Source of the DNA: Bosea sp. RAC05
Lineage (GTDB): Bacteria > Pseudomonadota > Alphaproteobacteria > Rhizobiales > Beijerinckiaceae
Length of the DNA: 64,000 bases
Reading direction: 5' to 3'
Assembly (NCBI RefSeq): GCF_001713455.1
Contig: NZ_CP016464.1
Location: 4,202,001-4,266,000 of the forward strand
In this document: positions 26,732 to 37,591 of the stretch, one piece after another
Layout: each line of letters starts with the position of its first letter
How positions within the stretch are numbered: the first letter of the stretch is position 1
Made by a program: the position numbers and the translations under genes
Notes under the pieces: generated by a model
What the model was told of the DNA's origin: nothing
What the model saw: only the letters and a program-made list of their open reading frames with translations
Databases searched by the model: none

Positions 26732-27945
26732 CAGCGCGCCATGCCCAGCAAATGGCTGAGATCGTTGAAGAACACGCGAACGTGGGCCATGAACTTGCCG
26801 CGCACGAGCTGCTTGTTCATGTAGGATTCCCAGGTCAGCTTCTGGACGTCGGGATTGCGGCAGAGCTTGACGAACTGCTCGCGGCGCCGGTCGCTGCGGT
26901 ACCAGATCCGCTGCATCAGCCCGAGAATCCAGAACACCCGGCCGTGATCGGCCATGAAGCGCTTGCGGGCCGTGGACAACGCGCGCGCATCGCCGGTCTT
27001 CAGCGCGAGCTGGACGGCCTCGCCCGCCAGCCGCCCGCCCAGCATGGCGTAGTAGATGCCTTCGCCCGAGGCGGGCGCGACGACGCCGGCCGCATCCCCG
27101 GCCAGCAGCACGTCGCGGCCATTGTCCCATTTCCGCAGCGGCTTCATCGGGATCGGCGCCCCCTCGCGCCGGATCGTCTCGGCGCCCTCGAGGCCCGCTT
27201 CGCGCCGCAGCACGCCGACGGCATCCTTCAGCGAAAAGCCCTTGTGCGCGCTGCCGGTTCCGATGCTGGCCGTTTCGCCATGCGGGAAGATCCAGCCATA
27301 GAAATCCGGCGAAATACGCCCCTGATAGACGACGTCGCAGCGCTTCGCGTCATAGCCGGTACCGGCCTGGGCCGGGACGCGGACGATCTCGTGATAGGCG
27401 AAGACGAAGGGCGGCCGCTTGCTGCCGGGCATCGCGGCGCGGGCCAGGGGGGAGTTGGCGCCGTCCGCGCCGATCACCATCCGCGCCCGCAGGCTGAGCG
27501 GCTCCTCGCCCTCGCGGGGCCGCAGATGCAGCCGCGCCGTCCCGTCGGGATCGCGCTCGAAGCGTTCGAAGGTCGCCGTGATGCGCCGGGCGCCGGAGAG
27601 GGCGGCGCGCTCGCGCAGCCACTCGTCGAAGGGCTCGCGATCGACCATGCCGACATAGCCGTCATCGATGGGCATATCGACACTGGTCTGCGACGGCGCG
27701 ACCATGCGGGCACAGGCGATGCGCGCGACGATCTGCGACGGAGGGATGGCGAAGTCGCGGATCGCGCGCGGCGGAATCGCGCCGCCGCAGGGCTTGATCC
27801 GCCCGGCCCGATCGACCAGCACGACGCTGTGTCCCGCGCAGGCCAGATCATGGGCCGCGGTCGCACCCGCCGGTCCGCCGCCGATGACGGCGACGTCATA
27901 GGTCATCTCCGGATCGTCACGCAGAGTCGGCAGGGTCTGGTTCAT
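26731..27945 (-). CDS. bchP: Geranylgeranyl diphosphate/bacteriochlorophyll reductase
   Basis: FAD-dependent reductase (404 aa) that converts the geranylgeranyl tail to phytyl, giving bacteriochlorophyll a its final side chain. Visible features: dinucleotide site AVIGGGPAGATAAHDLA near residue 20, KPCGGAIPPRAI near residue 52, VIGADGANSPLARA near residue 155 and GDAAGVVAPASGEGIYYAM near residue 290, all typical of ChlP/BchP. Start ATG 27945 (MNQTLPTLRDDPEMTYDV) rather than the longer frame, which runs back into the preceding gene. Located 5 bp after the pucC-family gene and overlapping orf88. Confidence 0.95.
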   Translation of the reverse strand: MNQTLPTLRDDPEMTYDVAVIGGGPAGATAAHDLACAGHSVVLVDRAGRIKPCGGAIPPRAIRDFAIPPSQIVARIACARMVAPSQTSVDMPIDDGYVGMVDREPFDEWLRERAALSGARRITATFERFERDPDGTARLHLRPREGEEPLSLRARMVIGADGANSPLARAAMPGSKRPPFVFAYHEIVRVPAQAGTGYDAKRCDVVYQGRISPDFYGWIFPHGETASIGTGSAHKGFSLKDAVGVLRREAGLEGAETIRREGAPIPMKPLRKWDNGRDVLLAGDAAGVVAPASGEGIYYAMLGGRLAGEAVQLALKTGDARALSTARKRFMADHGRVFWILGLMQRIWYRSDRRREQFVKLCRNPDVQKLTWESYMNKQLVRGKFMAHVRVFFNDLSHLLGMAR

Positions 27946-27950
27946 TGCGG

Positions 27951-29288
27951 TCACCCTGGGTTGGGAAGGAGGAGTCCGTCCGTGTCTTTGCGGGCGCGGC
28001 GGTCGCGCTCGGTCGCCTGTCGCGCCACGGCCAGCGCGAGCCCCGCCGCCACGACGAAGAGCAGCGCCTCGGCGGCGAAAACGGCGGCATAGGCCGCTGC
28101 CGGCGTTGCGGCGAGGTGCCGCGCGAGGTCGGTCGCCGCCGCGCCGCACAGCCCGCCGAGCCCGAAGGCGACACCCTGCGCCGCGCCCCACAGGCCCATG
28201 CGGACGCCCTGCCGCTCCGGCTTGCCCTGGCCGACCAGACGCATCATCGAGCCGATCGCGGCCACCGCGTAGGCACCGTTGGCGAGGCCGAGCGCGAACA
28301 CCGTCCCGCGCAGCGGGAAACCCGGTCCCGCGAAGGCGGACATCGCGAGGCCGGCCAGCGCCAGCGCCGAGGCGAGGCAGCCGCCGACCGCCCAGAGGCG
28401 CAGCGAGCCCGCGCGCGAGCCGCCCAGTGTCGTCACCACGGCGACCAGCACCATGCCGGCGAGGACGCCGCCGTTCTGGACCCCGGCGAGCCGCGTGCTC
28501 TCGCCCGGCGTGAAGCCGAAGACCGTGCCCGCGAAGGGCTCGAGGATGAGATCTTGCGCGCTGTAGGCGATCATGGAGACGAAGATGAAGATGGCGAAGA
28601 GCCGCGCCTGCGGCTCGTCCCAGACCTCGCGCAGCGCCACCCGGAAGCTCGTATCGACGGGCGCGGCCCTGTCGGAAACGACGGCTGCGCCCTCCCCCTC
28701 GACGCCCCGGACCGCGAGCACCGTGATCGCCAGCGCCAGCGCGCTGACGAGGCCGGACACCGCCACCAGACGGCCCGTCGAGAACGGGTCGAGCGCATGG
28801 CCGACGAGGCCCGCGGTCACGATGAAGCCCGCGATCATCATCACCCAGACGACGGTCGCCGCCGCCGGGCGCCTCGCATCGGCAACGCGGCGCGAGAGCA
28901 GGATCAGCAGGCAGGTTCCGCTCGCGCCGACGCCCATGCCGATCGCCGCGAAGGATGCCGCCGCGAGCAGGACGCCGGGCCAGAAGGCGGTCTCCATCAG
29001 CGCCGTGGCCGCCGCGGCGCCGAAGCCGCCGAGCGCCAGCACCGCCATGCCGCCGATGATCCAGGGGGTCAGCCGTCCGCCGACATCGGAGCCATGGCCC
29101 CAGCGCGGCCGCAGGATCTGCACCGCGTAATGCAGCGCGACGAGCAGGCCGGGAAGGATGGCGGGAAGCGCCAGTTCCACCACCATGACCCGGTTGATGG
29201 TCGATGTGGTCAGCACGACAATCGCACCGATCGCGGTCTGGACCAGCCCGAGGCGCATGATGCCGAGCCAGCCCAGCGGCGCCGTCAT
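27951..29288 (-). CDS. PucC-family BCD transporter-like protein upstream of bchP (ORF428/Bch2 type)
   Basis: Twelve-helix membrane protein (445 aa) of the PucC/LhaA branch of the major facilitator superfamily. Segments such as INRVMVVELALPAILPGLLVALH, AYSAQDLILEPFAGTVFGFTPGEST and MRLVGQGKPERQGVRMGLWGAAQG (each seen as a helix or loop) are typical. In Rhodobacter the equivalent ORF428 lies next to bchP and is thought to deliver or assemble bacteriochlorophyll-protein complexes. It heads the operon with bchP and orf88, behind a pair of PpsR-type motifs at 29401-29453. A second family member (lhaA) lies at 37588-39021. Confidence 0.9.
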   Translation of the reverse strand: MTAPLGWLGIMRLGLVQTAIGAIVVLTTSTINRVMVVELALPAILPGLLVALHYAVQILRPRWGHGSDVGGRLTPWIIGGMAVLALGGFGAAAATALMETAFWPGVLLAAASFAAIGMGVGASGTCLLILLSRRVADARRPAAATVVWVMMIAGFIVTAGLVGHALDPFSTGRLVAVSGLVSALALAITVLAVRGVEGEGAAVVSDRAAPVDTSFRVALREVWDEPQARLFAIFIFVSMIAYSAQDLILEPFAGTVFGFTPGESTRLAGVQNGGVLAGMVLVAVVTTLGGSRAGSLRLWAVGGCLASALALAGLAMSAFAGPGFPLRGTVFALGLANGAYAVAAIGSMMRLVGQGKPERQGVRMGLWGAAQGVAFGLGGLCGAAATDLARHLAATPAAAYAAVFAAEALLFVVAAGLALAVARQATERDRRARKDTDGLLLPNPG

Positions 29289-29400
29289 CGCCCTGCTCCG
29301 TCCGGCCGACCGGCCGGGCGAGGGCCGCTGCCCTGCCGTGAAACCGGGGAGGATGGCTGAAACCGTGTCATGACGGGAGGCTAGGCGCAGCCTCGCCGAT

Positions 29401-29418
29401 CGTCAATCAAAACTGACA
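29401..29418. promoter_or_regulatory. PpsR/CrtJ-type operator, imperfect (pucC-family/bchP promoter, proximal)
   Basis: CGTCAATCAAAACTGACA: TGT-N12-ACA with one base changed; on the minus strand it reads TGTCAGTTTTGATTGACG, nearly identical to the imperfect motif at the bchH promoter. It is 113 bp upstream of the pucC-family start, 35 bp from the perfect partner site. Confidence 0.55.
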
Positions 29419-29435
29419 GCTCGAAGCTCGATATG

Positions 29436-29453
29436 TGTCAGTTGTTTTGGACA
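29436..29453. promoter_or_regulatory. PpsR/CrtJ-type operator (pucC-family/bchP promoter, distal)
   Basis: TGTCAGTTGTTTTGGACA: perfect TGT-N12-ACA motif between the pucC-family gene and the 3' end of ppsR2. Its location ten bases beyond the ppsR2 stop and upstream of the bchP operon points to control of that operon. Confidence 0.65.
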
Positions 29454-29462
29454 GTCGAGCGG

Positions 29463-30917
29463 TCAGTTCAGGTCGCTGCCGTCGCCGTCGCCATCGTCGA
29501 GGTCGCCGAGGCCGTGGCGGCGCAGCTTCGCGTAGAAGCTCTGCCGGCTGAGACCGAGCATGTTGGCGGCGGACGCCCGGTTGTCCTTGCTCAGCTCCAG
29601 GGCCGCCTCGATGCAGAGCTTCTCGATGACGTCGGTGGTCTCGCGCACCAGATCGCGCAGCGACACGCGCCCGACCAGATCCGTCAGATCCTCGACGGAA
29701 CGGGGGAGCAGCCGACCGCGCTGCCCGGCCATCGCGTTACGGACGCCGAGGCTGCGGATGACGAAGCCGTAGGACGGGGTGCCGCCGCTCAGGGCAGGAA
29801 CCGCGGAGAGCTCGACCTCCTCGACCGTCCCGAACTGGCCGCGCATGATCGTGTTGAAGTTGCGCACGACGCCGTGCTCCGTCAGCGTCACCATCAGGAG
29901 CTGCAGGTCGATCCCGGGCCGGCCGAGCCAGCGATCCAACGGCTCGCCGAGCGCCTGGTGCTTGCTGGAGAGCTGGGCGAGGTCGAGGAAGGCCCGGTTG
30001 GCCTCCAGCACCTTGAGTTCGGGGCTGATCACGACGAACCCGTCGGGCAGCTGCTCCAGCACGCCGAGGATGCGGCTCTCGGCGGCGGCAGTGGCCGTGC
30101 TCGCATCGGTGAGCGGCGTCAGCCGGATCAACAGATAGGCGGCGTTGTCCTGGCGGAAGGACGAGGCCATGGCCCGGAAGCGCTTCGCCCCCGAGGCGAG
30201 CGCGATCTCCGTCTCGTCGGCACGCCCGGTGGCCTGCACGGCCCGCAGCATCCCCTGCAGGGCTTCGCCGCTCTGTGGCGCGAGGCCGGCCAGAATCGAG
30301 GTGTTGGCGAGCTTTTCGACCGGCAGTTCGAGCTGCTGCTGCGCGGCGGGATTGGCCTCGACCACGCGGTACTGCGCCGCCTCGACGATCACGACGGGCT
30401 CGGAGGTGAGGTGAAACAGCATGCGATAGCGGGTTTCCGCCATCCGGAGCCGCGCATATTCGCGCTCCATCGCCTGCTGCGCCTCGACCAGCTGCTGCTG
30501 GAGATTGGCGAGGTTGCGCAGGTCGCGCCCCAGCGCGACGATCGTGCCGTCCGCACCGACCTGCATCGCCGAATAGCGGACAGGCACGTCGGCGCCACCC
30601 TCCGTCGGGTGGTTCAGTTCGCGGAACTGGATGGTGGTCTCGCTTCCGGCATTCTCGATCAGGTCGAGGACCTTCGGCCGGCTTTCGAGGGAGACGATAT
30701 CGGTCCAGTTGCGGCCGATCCAGTCCCGATGCCCCTCGCGCCGCAGATCCTCCGTCCCGAGCGAGACGTCGCGGATGACGCCGTCGCGGTCCATGACGAG
30801 GGCGATGTCGCAAGCCGCGGTGATCAGGCTCCCCGCCACTTCGGGCGCAAGCCGCCCGAGCCATCCCGATTGACCCTTGAAACCGAGCGTAGGAGCCTGG
30901 GGAGCGAAGACGTTCAT
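29463..30917 (-). CDS. ppsR2: Photosynthesis transcriptional regulator PpsR, copy 2
   Basis: Second PpsR/CrtJ (484 aa from ATG 30917, MNVFAPQAPTLGF). It has an N-terminal domain, two PAS domains, the linker LVEAQQAMEREYARLRMAETRYR and a C-terminal Fis-type HTH NRASAANMLGLSRQSFYAKL. It keeps the cysteine before the HTH (KLCIEAALE) and has only one other (AACDIAL), fewer than ppsR1. It is downstream of ppaA/aerR on the same strand with a 73-bp gap, the classic aerR-ppsR pairing in which the B12-binding AerR antagonises its repressor partner. By this pairing it is the more likely repressor of the two. Confidence 0.94.
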   Translation of the reverse strand: MNVFAPQAPTLGFKGQSGWLGRLAPEVAGSLITAACDIALVMDRDGVIRDVSLGTEDLRREGHRDWIGRNWTDIVSLESRPKVLDLIENAGSETTIQFRELNHPTEGGADVPVRYSAMQVGADGTIVALGRDLRNLANLQQQLVEAQQAMEREYARLRMAETRYRMLFHLTSEPVVIVEAAQYRVVEANPAAQQQLELPVEKLANTSILAGLAPQSGEALQGMLRAVQATGRADETEIALASGAKRFRAMASSFRQDNAAYLLIRLTPLTDASTATAAAESRILGVLEQLPDGFVVISPELKVLEANRAFLDLAQLSSKHQALGEPLDRWLGRPGIDLQLLMVTLTEHGVVRNFNTIMRGQFGTVEEVELSAVPALSGGTPSYGFVIRSLGVRNAMAGQRGRLLPRSVEDLTDLVGRVSLRDLVRETTDVIEKLCIEAALELSKDNRASAANMLGLSRQSFYAKLRRHGLGDLDDGDGDGSDLN

Positions 30918-30990
30918 CACGACGAGTACCCGGGTCCTGCCTGTGAGGGGCGGTGGAACGGCCTTGAGCAGATAATGGTGTACCCGATCT

Positions 30991-31893
30991 TCAACAAGAC
31001 ATCTTTTTCGTCTCGAGCATCCAATCGACACGATTGACGGCTTCCGCTGCGTCTCGCGCGCCGAAATCGGCCCCCAGCGAAACGGCGAGATCCGGATCGG
31101 ACACGAACAGGTTCCCGCCGAGCATGACCTTGACGGACGGGTTCAGCGAGGCCGCGCGAACCGCCTTGACCACGGCGGCCACCCCGGCCGCCGACACCTC
31201 GCCACTGGCCGACAATCCCACCAGGTCGAACCATTCGGTCCGGACATGCTCGATCAGGATCGGCTTCGACGGCAGGAATTCGGACTGCACATGCCAGCCG
31301 GCCCGCCGGAAGAACTCCTCGACCACCGCGAGTCCGAAGGTGTGCTGCTCGCCGGGCACGACGGCCAGCAGCACCCGCCCACGCTCCACCAGCGGGGTGG
31401 GACTGACCTCGAAGGCCGGTCCATAGACCCGCAGCAATTGCTGCAGCCGGGAGAGGCCGACGGTCACGTCGACGAAGGTGCAGCGGTCCTGTTCCCACAG
31501 CACGCCGAGGTGGCGCGCCGTCGCCGACAGCACGGTCGTGATCACGGCCTCCGCCGAGAGACCGCGGTCGCGCAGCCCGTCGAGATGCGCGCGGGCCAGG
31601 CTCAGCGGCTTGTGCACGACCATCTCGGCGAACGCCGCGACATCGGCATCCGAGATCGAGACCGGCCCCTCGGCCTCCACCGTCGGCCGCATCACGCCCG
31701 GCCCGCGATGCGCGAGCATCAGGCGCGGGATGATCTCCGTCTCGATCGTGCGGGCGAGGTCGGAGCGCAGCCCCGGCTCGGGCCCGACCGCATCAAGGGG
31801 GCACCAGTCGACGCCCGGCAGATCGGGCAATCCGATATTGTCTTCGGCATACGGCTTTCGCGCAGCCAGGAATCCGCGTCCCGAGTCAGGCAT
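30991..31893 (-). CDS. ppaA: B12-binding photosynthesis regulator PpaA/AerR
   Basis: Cobalamin-dependent light/oxygen-responsive antirepressor (300 aa) that works with PpsR. The start is fixed by a GGGAGG ribosome site seven bases before ATG 31893; the frame extends 72 bp upstream without one. The helical segment ARHLGVLWEQDRCTFVDVTV near residues 126-145 and the Rossmann-like B12 domain with VPGEQHTFGLAVVEEFF (His184) match the AerR/PpaA family, where a His binds the corrinoid. The final part (LVGLSASG, KVMLGGNLF) completes the domain. Upstream of ppsR2 on the same strand; a FixK/FNR box lies 102 bp before the start. Confidence 0.92.
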   Translation of the reverse strand: MPDSGRGFLAARKPYAEDNIGLPDLPGVDWCPLDAVGPEPGLRSDLARTIETEIIPRLMLAHRGPGVMRPTVEAEGPVSISDADVAAFAEMVVHKPLSLARAHLDGLRDRGLSAEAVITTVLSATARHLGVLWEQDRCTFVDVTVGLSRLQQLLRVYGPAFEVSPTPLVERGRVLLAVVPGEQHTFGLAVVEEFFRRAGWHVQSEFLPSKPILIEHVRTEWFDLVGLSASGEVSAAGVAAVVKAVRAASLNPSVKVMLGGNLFVSDPDLAVSLGADFGARDAAEAVNRVDWMLETKKMSC

Positions 31894-31994
31894 GAGGTCA
31901 CCTCCCTCAGGCAACCGTCCGATCCAGCCAGGAACTCTGATGGTCCTGTTACGTTGTGGCCGCACCGCAGCCGACGGTCTGGAGGGCAGTTCCT

Positions 31995-32008
31995 TTGACC
32001 TATGTCAA
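31995..32008. promoter_or_regulatory. FNR/FixK/FnrL-type box
   Basis: TTGACCTATGTCAA is a perfect palindromic TTGAC-N4-GTCAA, fitting the TTGAy-N4-rTCAA consensus of FNR/FixK-family regulators. It is 102 bp upstream of ppaA and about 340 bp upstream of bchF, so low-oxygen control of the ppaA-ppsR2 unit is the simplest reading. CRP-like binding cannot be excluded. Confidence 0.6.
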
Positions 32009-32216
32009 AGAGTGAAGCACGACCTCCGCCGCTCCGCAATCGTGAAATTACTATCGCTCGAATGAATACGAGCGCGAATAACATTGCAATAACAACAAAA
32101 GGACCAGCAAAACCAAGCTGATCGAGGTCTCGCATCGCAACTGCGAGATGAGCGCGACGGCGCGCATGGCGCCACTCACGAGGCGGCGATTGAACCCTAA
32201 CCCGGCCATCCGCGCC

Positions 32217-32234
32217 TGTCCAATAGAAATGACA
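32217..32234. promoter_or_regulatory. PpsR/CrtJ-type operator (bchF promoter, distal)
   Basis: TGTCCAATAGAAATGACA: perfect TGT-N12-ACA motif, 114 bp upstream of the bchF start and 34 bp (start to start) from the next site. Confidence 0.65.
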
Positions 32235-32250
32235 GAGACGCGCGATAAAG

Positions 32251-32268
32251 TGTCATGAAGAGTTGACA
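32251..32268. promoter_or_regulatory. PpsR/CrtJ-type operator (bchF promoter, proximal)
   Basis: TGTCATGAAGAGTTGACA: perfect motif with full TGTCA/TGACA arms, 80 bp upstream of bchF. Its right arm contains TTGACA (32263-32268), a possible -35 element, so a bound regulator would block RNA polymerase. Confidence 0.7.
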
Positions 32269-32347
32269 CTCGTGGAAGCAGGCGCCAATCTCACAGCCAT
32301 CGACGCCGCGGCGATCCGCCAGCGGCGCAGCGGACCGGAGACGTCCG

Positions 32348-34152
<1,805 letters not shown>

Positions 34153-34154
34153 CG

Positions 34155-35754
34155 ATGCAGCTCACCGTCTGGACCTATGAAGGCCCCCCGCATGTCGGCG
34201 CGATGCGGATCGCGACCGCGATGACCGACGTGCACTACGTCCTGCACGCCCCCCAGGGCGACACCTATGCCGACCTGCTCTTCACCATGATCGAGCGGCG
34301 CGGCCAGCGCCCGCCCGTGACCTACACCACCTTTCAGGCGCGCGATCTCGGCGGCGACACCGCCGATCTGTTCCAGCGCGCCGCCCATGACGCCTATGAG
34401 CGCTTCAAGCCGGCCGCCATGCTGGTCGGGGCCTCCTGCACCGGCGAGCTGATCCAGGACGATCCGGCGGGTCTCGCCCGCGCGCTCGGCCTGCCGATCC
34501 CGGTGATCCCGCTCGAGCTGCCCTCCTATCAGCGCAAGGAGAACTGGGGCGCGGCCGAGACCTTCTACCAGCTCGTGCGCACGCTGGCGGGCCCGCACAT
34601 GCTGCCTCCGGGCACCGTCCGCCCCGCCCGCGCGCCCGGCGAGCCGGCCCGCTGCAACATCCTCGGCGCCACTGCGCTCGGCTTCCGTCATCGCGACGAT
34701 GTCCGCGCCGTCAAGGACCTGCTGGCGCGGCTCGGCGTGGCCGTGAACGTCGTCGCGCCCTGGCAGGCCGGGGCCGCCGACATCGCCCGGCTCGGCCAGG
34801 CCGATTTCAACGTCGTGCTCTATCCCGAGATCGCGGGCCTGGCCGCACAATGGCTCAAGCGCGCCTTCGGCCAGCCGACCATCGCCACGGTGCCGATCGG
34901 CGTCGGCGCGACCCGCGACTTCATCACCGAGGTGGCCCGCCTCGCCGGCGTCGACGCCACGGCGGTCCTCGCCGACGAGACCTCGCGCCTGCCCTGGTAT
35001 TCGCGCTCGGTCGACTCGACCTATCTCACAGCCAAGCGCGTCTTCGTCTTCGGCGACGCCACTCACGCCATCGCCGCCGCCCGCATCGCCAGCGAGGAGC
35101 TCGGCTTCAAGGTCGTCGGCCTCGGCACCTACTCCCGCGAGCGCGCCCGCGACGTCCGCGAGGCCGCCGGCCGGCTCGGCCTCGAGGCCCTGATCACCGA
35201 GGACTATCTCGAGGTCGAGGCGGCCTGTGCCGAGCTCCAGCCCGAGCTCGTGCTCGGCACGCAGATGGAACGCCACATCGCCAAGCGCCTCGGCATCCCC
35301 TGCGCGGTGATCTCGGCGCCGGTCCATGTCCAGGATTTCCCGGCGCGCTACTCGCCGCAGATGGGCTTCGAGGGTGCCAACGTCATCTTCGACTCCTGGG
35401 TCCATCCGCTGATGATGGGCCTCGAGGAGCACCTGCTCGGCATGTTCCGCGACGATTTCGAGTTCAACGACGGCGCCGGCTCCTCGCATCTCGGACATGG
35501 CGCCAAGCCCCCTGCCGGTCGTCCGGCACCGCCCTCCGAACCTGTCGAGACGGCACCGGCCGTCGCCGCGACAGACGCGGAGGTCGCGGTGGAGGTGATG
35601 GTCGCCGACAGGCCGATCGTCCTCAGCTGGGCGCCCGATGCCGAACTCGAACTGAAGAAGATCCCGTTCTTCGTGCGCGGCAAGGCTCGGCGGAACACCG
35701 AGAAATTCGCAGGCGAACGCGGGATCAGCCCGATCACGGTGGAGACACTCTACG

Positions 35755-35780
<26 letters not shown>
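34155..35780 (+). CDS. bchB: Dark-operative protochlorophyllide reductase subunit B
   Basis: Second subunit (541 aa) of the NB catalytic complex. The N terminus [20 protein letters not shown] contains the Asp-free start typical of BchB, followed by [17 protein letters not shown] with a cluster-ligand Cys near residue 95, [20 protein letters not shown] and [22 protein letters not shown]. The C-terminal 'PCP_red' domain ([30 protein letters not shown], in two segments) is present. The last 26 bases overlap orf69. Start ATG 34155 is preferred over the longer frame, which runs back into bchN. Confidence 0.96.
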
Positions 35781-36889
<1,109 letters not shown>

Positions 36890-36890
<1 letters not shown>

Positions 36891-37591
36891 TGTCCGAAGC
36901 GAACTACGTCCGGCGTCGCAGTGAACTGCAGACCTATTTCGACCGCACGGCGGTCGATGCCTGGGCGCGGCTGACCACGGACGCTCCCGTCAGCGGCATC
37001 CGCGCCACCGTGCGCGCCGGCCGCGACGCCATGCGCAACAAGCTCCTGGCCTGGCTGCCGCAGGACATCCGCGGCGCCCGCATCCTCGACGCCGGCTGCG
37101 GCACCGGGGCGCTGGCCGTCGAATGCGCGCTGCGCGGCGCCCATGTCACCGCCATCGACCTGTCGCCGACACTGGTCGCGCTGGCGCAGGACCGCAGCCC
37201 GCGCAAGCTCTGCGGCGGCTCGATCAGCTTCCGCACCGGCGACATGCTCGACCCGGCGCTCGGCCGCTTCGACCATGTCGTGGCGATGGATTCGCTGATC
37301 CACTACAAGGCCGCCGACATCGTGGCCGCGCTGGCGCGGCTGGCAGAACGGACCAGCGGCTCGATGCTGGTCACGCATGCGCCGCGCACGCCCGCGCTGA
37401 CGCTGATGCACTGGGCCGGCCTCGCCTTCCCGCGGGCGGACCGGGCGCCCGCGATCGAGCCGGTCAGCACCCGCAACCTCGCCTCGGCCATCGCCGGCGA
37501 GCGCAGCCTCTCGCCCTGGCGCATCGGCCGCAGCGAGCGCGTGTCCAGCGCCTTCTACAAATCCCAGGCCCTGGAGCTCGTCGCCCGATGA
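36890..37591 (+). CDS. bchM: Magnesium protoporphyrin IX O-methyltransferase
   Basis: SAM-dependent methyltransferase (233 aa) producing Mg-protoporphyrin IX monomethyl ester, the substrate of AcsF. The SAM-binding motif ARILDAGCGTGALAVECALRG lies near residue 65, followed by VTAIDLSPTLV and the family segment YFDRTAVDAWARLT near the N terminus. Start ATG 36890 overlaps the bchL stop and its own stop overlaps the lhaA start (ATGA), so the whole run is coupled. Confidence 0.95.

Larger units (their letters stand above)
31894..32347. promoter_or_regulatory. Divergent regulatory region between ppaA and bchF
   Basis: About 450 bp, noticeably AT-richer than its surroundings, with no convincing gene. 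It carries an FNR/FixK-type box (31995-32008), a dyad CGCTCG-N8-CGAGCG (32055-32074) and two perfect PpsR-type motifs (32217-32268) close to bchF. It is the control point for the ppaA-ppsR2 regulators on one side and the thirteen-gene bchF-hemA run on the other. Confidence 0.7.

Noticed and set aside
31719..32135. Minus-strand frame starting with a hydrophobic helix (MRDLDQLGFAGPFVV) upstream of ppaA
   Set aside because: No ribosome site; it overlaps the FNR box and most of it is an out-of-frame reading of ppaA. The hydrophobic start comes from the AT-rich promoter region.
32051..32269. 72-codon minus-strand frame with a Leu-rich stretch between ppaA and bchF
   Set aside because: Starts inside the PpsR motif, has no ribosome site and no recognisable product.
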